This document shows positions 43,711 through 55,014 of a stretch of 64,000 bases of DNA, piece after piece. The position numbers and the translations under genes were made by a program. This DNA comes from Entomoplasma ellychniae (GTDB lineage Bacteria; Bacillota_I; Bacilli_A; Mycoplasmatales; Mycoplasmataceae): assembly GCF_002930155.1 (NCBI RefSeq), contig NZ_PHND01000001.1, positions 744,001 to 808,000 of the forward strand. The letters run 5' to 3'. The notes beneath the pieces are model-generated. The model was not told the DNA's origin and made no database searches. It saw only the letters and a program-made list of their open reading frames with translations. Each line of letters starts with the position of its first letter. The stretch's first letter is position 1.

Positions 43711-43745
43711 TTTGGTAAAATATTAAAAATAGACATGAGGCAATT

Positions 43746-45014
43746 ATGAGTTTTTGAAGTAATTTAAAACAAAAAATAACTAAAAAGAAAAATGACCAAT
43801 TTGAAAGTGATTTTAATAATAATAAAATTGAAAATGAAATAGTTAAAAAAAACTATGCGAAAGAAGCTAAAATTAAATTAGATTCCATTAATAAAAAACT
43901 TTCAGAAGAAGTGATTCTTGAAGACACCGCTGATGTTTTAAAAATTCCACCAACATTTTTTAAACCAGAAATCGTGGTTAAAGAAAAAAGTATTGATTTT
44001 AAACAAAAGCAAAAAGCAAAAAAACTAGCTAAAAAAATTGAACTTCAAAATCAAAAGAAAAAAGAAAAAACTCAAAAAGTAGAAAAAGCAATTGCTAATT
44101 CTTCATTATCATTTTCAAAAGATATTAAAAAACTATCTAAAAAGTATAAAAAAATGGATGATGATTTTTTTGAAGAATTAGAAGAAGTATTAATTAAAAC
44201 TGATATGGGCATAAAAATGGTTTTAAAAATTTCTAATTCATTAAGAAAAAAAATTAAATCAACTACCTCTGAAGAAGGTTTTAAAGAGACTCTTGTTGAA
44301 GAAATCTACAACTTTTACAATGAGGGCAAAAAAATAAAACCTATTAATTTTGAAGACAATAGATTAAATGTATTTATGGTAATTGGAGTTAATGGAACTG
44401 GAAAAACCACATCATTATCTAAGATAGCTAATTTTTATGCTAAACAAGGTAAAAAAGTTTTAATTGCAGCTGCCGACACTTTCAGAGCTGGAGCTGTTGA
44501 ACAATTAGAAGAATGAATTTCAACAAGATTAAATAATAAAGTTGATTTAATAAAAGGGTTGAAACAAAATCAAGACCCTGCATCAGTTGTATATGATGCA
44601 TATGAAAAAGCAAAAAATGAAAAATATGATTTACTATTAATTGACACAGCAGGTAGATTGCAAAATAAAGTTAATCTAATGAAAGAATTAGAAAAAATGT
44701 ATCAAATAATAAGACAAGAAGATAGAAAAGCTCCTCATGAGTTATTTTTAGTTATTGATGCAACAACTGGGCAAAATGGGGTTATTCAAGCAAAAGAGTT
44801 TGACGGTGTTGCTGAAGTCAGTGGAATCGTTTTAACTAAAATGGATGGTACAAGTAAAGGTGGCATAGCTTTAGCTATAAAAGATGAATTAGATATACCA
44901 GTTAAATTAGTTGGTATTGGTGAACAAGTTGACGACTTGGTCCAATTTGACGTTGATGAATATATATATGGTTTAACTGTAGGATTCATGGAAGACAATA
45001 ATGATGAAAAATAG
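43746..45014 (+). CDS. ftsY: signal recognition particle receptor FtsY
   Basis: FtsY (422 aa) is the SRP receptor GTPase that docks ribosomes at the membrane. A charged N-terminal A region (1-115) is followed by the helical N domain and G domain. Motifs are GVNGTGKTT near residue 214, ADTFRAGAVEQLEEW, DTAGRLQNK near 300, TKMDGTSKGG near 364, and GIGEQVDDLVQFD. TGA codons are Trp. GAGG precedes the ATG. The next gene, ylxM, starts inside its 3' end. Confidence 0.95.
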
Positions 45015-45324
45015 AGTAGAAAAAAATATTGAAATTTCAAAGCTATTTGATTGTTATAAAAATTTATTAACTGATAAACAAGTTGAGTACTTTGAACTAT
45101 ATTTTGCAGAAGATTTAAGTTTTCAAGAAATAGCTGATGAAAAGTCGGTTTCAAAAACAGCTGTTCATGATGCCATTAATAAGATAATTAATATACTTGA
45201 AGATTTAGAATCAAAGTTAAAATTAAGTGAAAAAAAAGAAAAAATTAATTTACTTGTAAATCAATATGAATCTGATAATTCGAAAATAAATGAAATATTG
45301 CAAAAAATAAAGGAAATAAACTAA
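45001..45324 (+). CDS. ylxM: YlxM-family helix-turn-helix protein
   Basis: The 107-residue protein matches UPF0122/YlxM, a small sigma-factor-like HTH protein associated with SRP genes. LLTDKQVEYFELYFAEDLSFQEIADE and SKTAVHDAINKI form the HTH. It overlaps ftsY by 14 bases. In many Firmicutes ylxM sits next to ffh. Here ffh is absent and ymdB follows, overlapping by one base. ATG 45001 and 45004 are both possible starts. Confidence 0.88.
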   Translation: MMKNRVEKNIEISKLFDCYKNLLTDKQVEYFELYFAEDLSFQEIADEKSVSKTAVHDAINKIINILEDLESKLKLSEKKEKINLLVNQYESDNSKINEILQKIKEIN

Positions 45325-46088
45325 TGAAAGTATTAATGATTGGTGATATATATGCCAAAGCAGGCAGAGATATTTTTCAAAAAGAAATAAACAATATTAT
45401 TAAAGAGAGAAAAATAGATTTTGTAGTTGTTAATGGTGAGAATACAACACATGGTAAATCTATTTCTTATGATCATTATAATTTCTATAAAAATAATCAC
45501 GTAGATGTTATCACAAGCGGTAATCACATTTTTAAAAATAAAGAAGTTTTGGATTATATTACAAAACATGATGATCTCTTAAAGCCATTAAACATGTATC
45601 ATACCCCAGGTAATGGTTATGTTATTGTTAATAAAAATGGAATTGATGTTTGTGTATTAAATTTAATGGGCAACAATTTTATGGAACCTTCAAATAATGT
45701 TTATGAAGCCATGGATGATTTTTTATCTCTTGAGTTGCATTATGATATTTTATTAGTTGACTTTCATGCAGAAACCACTGCTGAAAAAATTGCATTCGCA
45801 TTAAATTATGATGGAATTATAACTGCTCTTGTTGGCACACACACACACGTAGCAACAGCAGATGAAAGAATATTGCCTAAAGGAACTGCTTTCATTACTG
45901 ATATAGGGATGAGTGGTGTCATTAACTCAGTTATTGGTGTTGAACCAGAACAAGCAATTTACAAACAAAGAACTGGATTAATGGTAAAGTTTGAACCTGC
46001 AAAAGGTAAAGCTGAACTTAATGGTGTTGTTATTGACATTGATGATAAACTATTTAAAGCTCAGTCAATAAAAAGAATTAAAAAGTAA
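45324..46088 (+). CDS. ymdB: YmdB-family metallophosphoesterase
   Basis: The 254-residue protein belongs to the TIGR00282/YmdB family of calcineurin-like phosphodiesterases, which act on cyclic nucleotides in Bacillus. Metal ligands appear in MIGDIYAKAGRD, VVNGENTTHGKS, TSGNHIF and the histidines of VDFHAETTAEK and LVGTHTHVATAD. AAAGGAAA precedes the ATG. It overlaps ylxM and ends an operon with ftsY, far from rny, its usual partner. Confidence 0.92.
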   Translation: MKVLMIGDIYAKAGRDIFQKEINNIIKERKIDFVVVNGENTTHGKSISYDHYNFYKNNHVDVITSGNHIFKNKEVLDYITKHDDLLKPLNMYHTPGNGYVIVNKNGIDVCVLNLMGNNFMEPSNNVYEAMDDFLSLELHYDILLVDFHAETTAEKIAFALNYDGIITALVGTHTHVATADERILPKGTAFITDIGMSGVINSVIGVEPEQAIYKQRTGLMVKFEPAKGKAELNGVVIDIDDKLFKAQSIKRIKK

Positions 46089-46092
46089 ATGT

Positions 46093-46131
46093 TTTGTATC
46101 TGCTCATTTAACAGATGCAAATCGTTTTTTT
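46093..46131 (+). terminator. terminator after ymdB
   Basis: TTTGTATCTG/CAGATGCAAA, a 10-bp stem with one G-T pair and a 9-base loop, followed by TCG and seven T. Confidence 0.8.
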
Positions 46132-46132
46132 G

Positions 46133-46138
46133 TATAAT
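46133..46138 (+). promoter_or_regulatory. metK promoter -10
   Basis: TATAAT with TG directly before it, immediately after the ymdB terminator and 32 bases before the metK ATG. The short leader leaves no room for a SAM riboswitch. Confidence 0.55.
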
Positions 46139-46169
46139 ATTTAAAGCAAAAAGAAAGGTAAAAGGAAAA

Positions 46170-47303
46170 ATGAGAAATTTATTTACTAGTGAAAGTGTGT
46201 CTGAAGGGCATCCAGATAAAGTTTGTGATCAAATATCAGATGCTATTTTGGATGAGGTTTTAAAACAAGACCCTGTCGCTAAAGTTGCTTGTGAAGTTTT
46301 TGCAACAACAAATTATTTATTAATAGGTGGACAAATATCAACATCAGCAAAAGTCGATTATGAAGCTGTTGCAAGAAAGATACTTAAAAAAATTGGATAT
46401 ACCAATAATGATTATGGTATTAATGCTCAAACTTGTCAAATTGATATTAAAATTGAAGAGCAATCACCAGATATTGCTTTGGGAATTGAACTGGATGATA
46501 GTAATATTGGGGCTGGTGACCAAGGGATTATGTTTGGATATGCAACCAATGAATCTAAAACATATTTACCATTAGCCATAACTTTATCACACGAATTAGT
46601 TTATCTTGCTTCTAAATTAAGAAAAGAAAAACTTTTTAAATGAGCTAGACCAGATATGAAGTCACAAGTTACTATAGACTATACTGATGTGCAAAATCCC
46701 AGAATTGAAACTGTTTTAATGTCAATTCAACATGATAATGATTTTAATGAAAAAGAATTTAAAAACTTTGTTAAAAAAAACATTATGGATGTAGTGGCAA
46801 ATGAATTTAACTTAAATACAGATTTTAATGTTTTAATTAACCCCACAGGAAGATTTGTAATTGGTGGACCGCAAGGAGACACTGGGTTAACAGGTAGAAA
46901 AATAATTGTTGATACTTATGGTGGATATTCAAGACATGGTGGGGGTGCTTTTTCAGGAAAAGATGCAACTAAAGTAGATAGAAGTGCTGCTTATATGGCA
47001 AGATATGCTGCTAAAAATTTAGTTGCTGCTGGTTATGCTGATAAGTTGGAAATTCAAGTTTCATATGCAATAGGAAAACCTGAACCAGTTTCAATTTTTA
47101 TTGAAACCTTTGGAACAGAACACACAGACATTGAAACCATAACAAAAGTGTTAAACCAAAATTTTGATTTTACAGTAGGTAAAATAATTAAAGAATTAGA
47201 TTTAAGAAAACCAGTTTTCTTAAAAACATCAACTTATGGGCATTTTGGAAAAGATGATTTCAGATGAGAAAAATTAGATAAAGTAAATTTAATTAAATTA
47301 TAA
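46170..47303 (+). CDS. metK: S-adenosylmethionine synthetase
   Basis: MetK (377 aa) makes SAM from methionine and ATP, feeding RsmB and TrmB in this window. Motifs include SESVSEGHPDKVCDQISDA, GAGDQGIMFGYA, RFVIGGPQGDTGLTGRK and GGGAFSGKDATKVDRSAAY. TGA codons at 46641 and 47265 are Trp. I start at ATG 46170, preceded by AAAGGAAA. The frame is open to the left through the terminator and promoter, which are not coding. Confidence 0.96.
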
Positions 47304-47306
47304 AAT

Positions 47307-47332
47307 AAAGTGTGATATGTCACACTTTTTTA
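47307..47332 (+). terminator. terminator after metK
   Basis: AAAGTGTGA/TCACACTTT, a 9-bp stem around TATG, followed by T. Confidence 0.9.
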
Positions 47333-47394
47333 TTTAGGATTGAATTAATCACTTAATTAGAATATAATCAATTAAACATAAAAAAGGAGTCTAT

Positions 47395-49296
47395 ATGAGT
47401 ATTAAAGTAAGAGCACAAGATAATTTTTATGATCATATCAATAAAGAATGATTAGATAAAACAGAATTACCAGAAGGTTATGCTTCATGAGGTAGTTTTG
47501 AAATGTTAGATAAAAAGTCAAATGATGACATTAAAAACATTATTAAGAATTTACAAAAACAAAAAGATATTTCTAAAGAAAGCAAGTTTATTGTCAATCT
47601 ATATGAAAATTATTTAAATGACGAAGCAAGAGCAAAAGATGGTATTAATCCAATTATTCCAATCATTAAAGAAATTGATCAGTTAAGTGACTTTAAAGAC
47701 TTGACGAATTTAATGATTTCTTTGTATAAAAAATATCACATAAGTTTTTTTCATTCAAAAGGAATAACAGCTGATTTCAAAGATTCAAATTTAAGAGCTT
47801 TAGCAATTGAATCAATGAGTCTAGGTATGTCAAATAGAGAGTTCTATGAAAGAAGTAATCCAAGACATGAAGAAATTAAAGCTGCATATAAAGTTTTTGT
47901 TGAAGAACTAGCAAAAACTTCTACTATTAAATTTGCTTCCAAAAATTTATTTGAATTAGTTTTTAATTTTGAAGATAAAATTGCTAAGCATATGTTAAAG
48001 CCAGAAGAATTTAGAGATCCAGCAAGAATTTATAATATTATGACTATTAGTGAAATACAAAAGATTTGTGATTTTATTGATTGAAAAAGTTATTTAAATG
48101 CTTTAAGTTATGATCAAGCAGCAAAAATAATTGTTGTTGAACCAAAATATTTAGAAGAAATTTCTAAACAAGTAAAAGCAACAAATATTGAAGATTTAAA
48201 AGATATTATGAAATTTGGAGTTATTGAAGACTATGCTTCAATTCTTTCTCCAGAATTATATGAGATTAATTTTAATTTTAGTTCAGTATTTAGTGGTGTT
48301 AAGAAAAAAAGACCTGTTGAAGAACGTGCGGTAAGATTTGTAAATGGTTCGCTTGGGGAATTATTATCAAAAGAATATATTAAACACCATTTTTCAGAAA
48401 ATGCAAAAAAAGACGTATTAAAAATGGTTAAAAACTTGTTTGAAAAATACATTATTAGAATTAACGCATTAGAATGAATGACACCAGAAACAAAAATTAA
48501 AGCAATTGAAAAAGTAAAATCATTTACTGTAAAAATTGGTTATCCTGATAAATGAGAAGATTATAGTGATATAGTTGTTGAAAGTTATACTAATAATTCT
48601 AGCTTGTTTGAAAACTTGTTAAGTTTAAAAAAACATAACTACAACAAAGAAATTAGAGACATAAATTTACCTGTAGACAAAGAAGAATGACATATGTATG
48701 CGCAAACTGTTAATGCTTATTACAATCCATCGTCAAATGAAATTTGTTTTCCCGCTGGTATTTTACAAAAACCTTTTTATGATGAAAACCAATCACATGC
48801 AGCAAACCTTGGTGGAATTGGAGCTGTTATTGGCCATGAAGTTAGTCATGGTTTTGATGATGAAGGAAGTCAGTTTGATAAAGATGGTAATTTTAAAAAT
48901 TGATGAACTGAAAAAGATCATAAAGAGTATTCAAAAAGAACTCAAGCAGTTGTTGATCAATATAATCAATATGAAATTGTTGATACAAAAGTTAACGGTA
49001 AATTAACTTGTGGTGAAAACATTGGTGACTTATCTGGTGTATCTGCAGCTCTTGATATTTGTAAAGAAGAAGCTAGTGATAGTTTGAAAGAGTTTTTTGA
49101 AAATTATGCTCTTGTTTGATGTAGAAAGTCAACTCCAGAACAAATGAATTTTAGAGTTTTAACCGACCCTCACTCACCTGAAATTTTCAGATGTAACGGT
49201 GTTTTAGTTAATATTGATGAATTTCACGATTTATATAAAACTAAACCTGGGGATAAAATGTATAAACCAAAAGAAGAAAGAGTCAAAGTTTGATAA
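47395..49296 (+). CDS. pepO: M13-family zinc metallopeptidase (PepO-like)
   Basis: The 633-residue enzyme belongs to the neprilysin/PepO family. The zinc motif HEVSH is at residues 481-485 within [17 protein letters not shown], and the third ligand Glu541 is in GENIGDLSG. The [18 protein letters not shown] stretch before it is also diagnostic. No signal peptide or anchor is present, so it is a cytoplasmic oligopeptidase, as PepO is in lactic acid bacteria. At least eight Trp are TGA, including the penultimate stop-like codon at 49291-49293. AAGGAG sets the start. Confidence 0.94.
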
Positions 49297-49305
49297 AATT
49301 TATCT

Positions 49306-49337
49306 AATGCCCTTTATTATTAAGGACATTTTTTTAT
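49306..49337 (+). terminator. terminator after the M13 peptidase
   Basis: AATGCCCTT against AAGGACATT (one mismatch) with a 7-base loop, followed by seven T. Confidence 0.8.
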
Positions 49338-49369
49338 TTTAATTTATAATTTAAATTAAAGAGGAATAC

Positions 49370-50686
49370 ATGTTAAAAGAAGTAAACATTATCGGAGCTG
49401 GTCTTGCTGGTTGTGAAGCTGCATATACATTAGCTAACAATAATATAAAAGTAAATTTATTTGAAGTTAAAAAACTTAAAAAAAATCCAGTTCAAAAAAC
49501 TGATTTTTTATCTGAGTTAGTTTGTTCTAACACATTAAGAAGTAAATCATTAAAAAATGCCGCTGGTATTTTAAAAGCAGAAATGCAAGCACTAGGTTCA
49601 ATTGTAATTGAGTCAGCATTAAAAAACACAGTTCCAGGTGATGACGCACTAAGTGTTGATAGAATTGGATTTAGTGAATATATAACTTCTAAAATTGAAA
49701 ATCACCCTTTGATTCAAGTTATTTATGAAGAAGTAACAAAGATAGACTTTTCTAAAGTAACTATTATATGCACAGGTCCTTTAACAACAAGTGCAATGAA
49801 TGCAGAAATAGAAAAATATTTAAATAAGGATAAATTATTCTTTTTAGACGCTTCATCACCAATAATTACAAAAGATTCAATTGATATGTCAAAAGTTTTT
49901 TGAGCTAATCGACATAATAAGGAATCAAAAGAACAAATTTGCATCCCTTTAAATGAAAAACAATTTCTTGATTTTGCTGATGAATTAAAAAACGCAGAAT
50001 TAGTTGAGTTGAAAAGTTTTGAAAAAGAAATATATTTTAAAGGTTGCCAACCAATTGAACAAATCGCTAAGATAAGTAAAAAAGTTTTATTGAATGGTCC
50101 AATGTCATCAAACAATTTGGTTGATGAAAATGGCCTTCAACCCTTTGCAGTTGTCCAATTAAGACAAGACAATGCAGTTGATACGTTATATAACTTTATT
50201 GGCTTTCAAACAAATATTACATGACCAGAACAAAAAAGAATATTGGCAAAACTGCCAGGACTTGAAAAATTAAATATTATAAGATATGGCGTTATGCATA
50301 AAAATTATTATCTTAATTCACCAAAAGTATTGAACAGTAATTTACAATTAAAAAATAACAAAAATATTTTTTTAGCAGGGCAATTAACTGGTGTTGAAGG
50401 CTATATAGAATCAGCAAGTAGTGGAATTCTTTGTGCACTAAATGTGATTGCGTATTTAGCAAATACTAAACTAAAATTACCTAACAGAAAAACGATGATA
50501 GGTGCTTTAAATTTTTATATTACTAATCCAAAACACAAACAATTAAAACCTATGAAATGTAATTTAGGGATTTTAGAACAAGAAAATAAGAATTCTAAAC
50601 CAGAGTTTTATTCATACGAACAATCTCAAAAAAATATAAAATTATTTGTTGAAAAAAATAAACTTGTATTTAAAGTGGGTAAATAA
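49370..50686 (+). CDS. trmFO: methylenetetrahydrofolate-tRNA-(uracil-5-)-methyltransferase TrmFO
   Basis: TrmFO (438 aa) makes T54 in tRNA with folate and FAD. The FAD motif [16 protein letters not shown] is at the N-terminus, followed by [20 protein letters not shown] second conserved block, [24 protein letters not shown], is split here only for description. Near the C-terminus are [17 protein letters not shown] and [13 protein letters not shown] codons at 49901 and 50221 are Trp. AAGAGG precedes the ATG. ung starts one base after the stop. Confidence 0.95.
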
Positions 50687-50687
50687 A

Positions 50688-51338
50688 ATGTTGAAAGCAT
50701 GAAAAATTTTTTTTGAAAAAACACAATTAGATATTAGAATAAACAATATGATAGAACAAATTTTTTGTTCTGATAAAGTTGTTTATCCATCAAAAGAAAA
50801 AGTTTTAAGTTTATTTGATTTAATTGAACCAAAAGATATCAAAGTAGTGATTGTGGGGCAAGATCCTTATCATAACCCAAAACAAGCAAACGGAATTGCT
50901 TTTAGTGCTTCAAATGACGTTAAAACACCAAAATCTTTACTTAACATCTTTACAGAACTAAAAGCAGATTTAAATATAGATCATTTTTATAATAACGATC
51001 TATCTGGTTGAGTGAAACAAGGTGTGCTCTTAATAAATACGAGTTGAACTGTTATTGAAAATCAACCAGCTAGTCATGCTAAATTAGGGTGAGAAGATAT
51101 AGTAATAAAAATATTGAATGAGTTAAATATCATAAACCAAAACATTGTATATTGTTTATGAGGTAATTATGCAAAAAAAGTATATGAAATTTTAGATTAT
51201 CAATCATCGGCCAAAATAACATCTGCTCACCCTTCACCTTTGAGCTATTCAAGAGGGTTTAAAGAATCAAAACCATTTTCTAAAATTAATGAAATACTGA
51301 AAGAATTAGGTATAAAACCAATAGATTGAAGTAAATAA
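50688..51338 (+). CDS. ung: uracil-DNA glycosylase
   Basis: Ung (216 aa) removes uracil from DNA. The catalytic water-activating motif [17 protein letters not shown] and the minor-groove loop [11 protein letters not shown] are intact. TGA gives Trp at seven or more sites, which fragments the frame under the standard code. It lies one base after trmFO with only GGTAAAT upstream, so it is probably translated by coupling. Confidence 0.95.
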
Positions 51339-51367
51339 TATAAAATATAAATTAAAGGAGCATTTTA

Positions 51368-52348
51368 ATGAAAAAAATCCATGAAATAAACACATCTATG
51401 TCACAAGTTTCATTTGTTGCTAGAATTGAAAAAGTATTATTTTCAACATCAACAAATGGTTCAAGCTATATCATAATGCATTTATCAGATTCTAGTGGAA
51501 GGATTGAATGTAGAAAATGAACAGTTGCAGAAGAAGACAAAACTAATTTAATTCCCAATGCATTTATTAGAATAGAAAATGCTGTTGTCAATGAATTTAG
51601 AGGCGTATTGCAACTTAAAATATCTGATTATCAAATAATTGATACTGATCAATTACAACAACACGGAATTAGAGAAGAAGACTTTTTTATTAAAGCCCCA
51701 CTAGATGTTGAAAAACAGTATAAAAATTTATTAGAAATTTTAAATGGTTTAGAAAATCAAACATACAAACAGTTAACAATTGGGTTAATTAAAAAATATG
51801 AAAAAGAATTTTTGGCTTATCCAGCAGCAATGACCATTCATCATAATGTAAAAGGAGGGTTATTTTGACATAGTTTCACACTAGTTCAAAATGCTTTAGC
51901 ATTAAAGCCAAATTATGCTTATGCATCAATTGACTGAGAATTACTAATTTGTGGTGCAATACTGCATGATATTGGTAAAGTAATTGAAATAATTGATAGC
52001 TCTGGTGTTGATTATAGTTTAGAAGGTAAAATTCTTGGACATATTAGCATTGGCAATGCTGAGTTAAATAAACTAGCTGAAGAGTTAAATATATACAAAG
52101 ATAATGAAGGAAACATTAATGAATCATTAACTTTATTACAACATATGATTTTAGCGAGCCATGGTAAAAAAGAATTTGGTTCTCCAACAGAGCCTGCAAT
52201 TATCGAAGCAATTATGTTATCAATGTTTGACGACTTGGATGCTAAAGTTTTTAAGGTCAACGACGAACTTAATAAAGTTGAAGTGAAATCATGAACACAA
52301 AGAATACCTAGTGTTGATGGAAAAATGTTTTATAAACACAATAAGTAA
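51368..52348 (+). CDS. yhaM: 3'-5' exoribonuclease YhaM-like (OB-fold plus HD domain)
   Basis: The 326-residue protein has an N-terminal OB-fold (residues 10-90, with IIMHLSDSSGRIECRKW) and a C-terminal HD phosphohydrolase domain with HNVKGGLFWHS and AILHDIGK (His200-Asp201). This architecture is that of YhaM/CBF1, a 3'-to-5' exonuclease for RNA and single-stranded DNA. AAAGGAG precedes the ATG. It ends the plus-strand core block. Confidence 0.92.
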
Positions 52349-52752
52349 AATTGTTGTACCTATTACAAAAGTAATAGAGTTTAAATATTTAACTAATGAT
52401 ATAAAACCCCCTAAAATTATCTGTTTTAAGATGATCTAACTAAATTTGAATTAGTTATGAATCTGATATTGCTTGCTAGTAGAATATTTGACTTAACATT
52501 GAATTATTCTATTAATTATTAAAAAGCATCATAAGTATAACTTTAAACACTATAATTTAAGTGATGCTTATCCCTTAAAATTATTGTAATAATATTGTTG
52601 AAAATAGCATCGTTATTAACAACTAATAACACATCAAAAAACTACAAGACTTATGAGAATTTAGCTCAAAAGTTTTGTAGTTTTAAATTATTTTATTTTA
52701 GTTAAAATAATTTAAATGTTTTGAAATAAAGTTTAGGGTCACAATAAGGGTT
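52349..52752. other. non-coding stretch between yhaM and the surface operon
   Basis: About 400 AT-rich bases without a gene I can support on either strand. It holds a weak inverted repeat (AAGCATCA at 52524-52531 with TGATGCTT at 52562-52569), the strong terminator listed next, and an AT-only hairpin AAATTATTTT/AAAATAATTT at 52685-52713. Confidence 0.6.
52636..52686. terminator. large bidirectional terminator
   Basis: AAAACTACAAGACTT pairs with AAGTTTTGTAGTTTT (one G-T pair), and GAG/CTC continues inside. The minus-strand exit has six T. It ends the surface operon 70 bases past its last stop codon and can also stop yhaM transcripts. Confidence 0.8.
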
Positions 52753-55011
52753 TTATCATGATTCCATTAATATATTTACACCCTTTGTATTTTGAGTGTA
52801 ATACAACGAATCTGTTTTAGGGCGTATTGTGATATAACCTTCTATTTTATATACTTGATATGCAGAATCATAACGCCTGCTTGTTTGTTTAATTTCTATA
52901 ACTTCAACATCGCTTCACTCAATTGTATTTATTTTTTTTGATAAGAAAGCCAATGCAGAAGTATTTGTCAATTTTTCGAATTCTGGAATATAAATTCTTG
53001 ATGAACTAGAGTAAATTAAACCTTTTTTTTCTATTTTGAAATTAATAGTAAATGTTTCGTTAAAATAAGTTTTTGAATTAGATTTCACATTAACTTTTGC
53101 AGATGCATTTTGAAGATTGTTAACATTTATTTGTGTTAAAGATATTTCACTAGTATTCACATTTGAATTCTTTATTTTAATTGCATTTATTATATTTGCA
53201 TTTATATTTTTATTAGTAGTGGTTATTAAACCGAGATCTCTAATGTTTAAAACACTTGAAAGTTTAACTCTTACATCTTTTTCCAATCTGATATTTATTG
53301 TTTCTTTAAAATATATTTTAGAATTTGTTATAACATTTACAATAGCAGAAGAATTAGTTATGTTTGATATTTCAATTTCACTTAATTTAACATTACTGTT
53401 TTTAGCTATTAATTGTTCTTTTATCACGCTTTCAGCATTAGAATCGTTTCAAGTAAAATATCCTAAATCCAAATTGGTCAAATCTTTAGATAGAGATACT
53501 CTTGCGTCAACTTTTGTTGTAAATGAATTTGATTTGTTAGTTATTGATTCATCGCTTCATTTGTAAGCGTTTGGATCTGTTAGTGCGAATTCAACAGCAA
53601 AGATGACATCATCGTATGTTGCGTTTGGTTTGTCAGCGACGATATTAACGATTTGAATTCCATTTGTAAGTTGTTGATCATTAATATAACTTTGTGCTTG
53701 GCTAACAGAAGTAAAATGTTGTTGGTTTAATTGATTGTTTATGTTGTTAGTTATTTGTTGGAAGTCTATAATGCTTCGATTGTCAACTTTTGTTGTAAAT
53801 GAATTTGATTTGTTAGTTATTGATTCATCGCTTCATTTGTAAGCGTTTGGATCTGTTAGTGCGAATTCAACAGCAAAGATGACATCATCGTATGTTGCGT
53901 TTGGTTTGTCAGCGACGATATTAACGATTTGAATTCCATTTGTAAGTTGTTGATCATTAATATAACTTTGTGCTTGGCTAACAGAAGTAAAATGTTGTTG
54001 GTTTAATTGATTGTTTATGTTGTTAGTTATTTGTTGGAAGTCTATAATGCTTCGATTGTCAACTTGTAGTTCTATTTCTGAACTAAAAGTATCATTTTCA
54101 CGATTTTGATCTAATCAACGATTTTTAATGAAATCATTTATTTTTAAATCATATTGTAAAGTTAATGCATCTGATTTTATTCTTGTTTGATTTTCTTTAA
54201 TTTTAATGTTTGTTATTTGAGCATATTCTTTTCCATCATACTTTAAAGATTCAAGAGCAAGACAAGCTTCATCTTCGCTTAAAAAAACTTTATCTTTTAA
54301 CAATAATTCTATTTGATTACTTATGCTTTTACCATCAATCTTATTTCTACCATCAATTTTTGTAGTAATAGTCATTATTTTGGTTAAAACACTTTCATTA
54401 TCTCATTTCTTGTCGTTATTTAAAGATAACTCCAGATCATAAATTATTTGATAAATTTCATTTAAGTTTGCATCATTTTTATTAATTTCTTTAATATTCA
54501 GTATACACACATCTTGATTTAATTTGCTAGTAAGAATATCTTTTTTCGCTTCAAATGAAGAGTTATAAATTTTATTTTTAAATTGATTTTTCAAAATATT
54601 GTCAATATCATTTGAAATTATTTTATTTCTACCATCAACATAAACAGCAAAAGTCAAATAAACACTGCTTGAGTCATTATTTTCTCATTTATACTTTTTA
54701 GAATTATCTTTTATTGTAATTTTTACATTAAAAGATTTATATCCATAACTTAGTAAATCTTCATTATTGTTATTAAGATCAGCAATAAAAGTTAAATCTT
54801 CAACAGAGTTACTATTAATTTTGTTTATTACTTCTTCAACTGTTTCAAAAACATTGTTTAGTTGTTGATGAAGGTCATTTTGGATGTCTTCAACTTTTAA
54901 AATGACCTTTTCTTCAACTTCACTCTCTTCAGAATTCAAGTTAACAGACAAAGAAAGTACTGGAGTTGCAAAGAATGAAAAACTAGCTAATATGGATAAC
55001 AAATTTTTCAT
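52753..55011 (-). CDS. repeat-containing exported surface protein (third gene of the switchable operon)
   Basis: I do not recognise this 752-residue protein. A signal peptide (MKNLLSILASFSFFATPVLS) without Cys is followed by five modules of about 90-95 residues. Each has helical segments, then strands, then a conserved Trp (often KW or RW, and a TGA codon) and a closing VDxR. Modules four and five are identical, from an exact 276-bp duplication. Two further repeats of about 75 residues of another type follow (around residues 490-640, with SNVNTSEI and YFNETFTINF), then a unique tail ending in TGA-TAA. The gene starts three bases after the previous stop. The Trp-to-DxR repeat is shared with both upstream genes. 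The likely role is surface exposure, adhesion or immune and host variation (inference). Confidence 0.8.
53506..53781 (-). repeat. 276-bp exact tandem repeat, copy 2 in reading order
   Basis: Identical base for base to 53782-54057 as far as I can compare them. 276 is 92 codons, so the repeat keeps the reading frame. Confidence 0.95.
53782..54057 (-). repeat. 276-bp exact tandem repeat, copy 1 in reading order
   Basis: First copy in the direction of translation. After 54058 the similarity to the neighbouring module drops sharply at the DNA level, so the duplication is recent. Confidence 0.95.
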
Positions 55012-55014
55012 GTG

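Noticed and set aside
46089-46169. SAM riboswitch or longer MetK N-terminus
   Set aside because: The stretch holds the ymdB terminator, a TATAAT box and the ribosome site. It is too short for a SAM riboswitch, and its open frame runs through non-coding signals.
53117-53566. Plus-strand open frame inside the surface gene
   Set aside because: It is the complement of the Asn/Ile-rich surface gene, lacks a ribosome site, and the minus frame has the signal peptide and repeats.
53506-54057. CRISPR-like direct repeats
   Set aside because: The units are 276 bp, contiguous without spacers and in frame within a coding gene. No CRISPR array or cas gene is visible.
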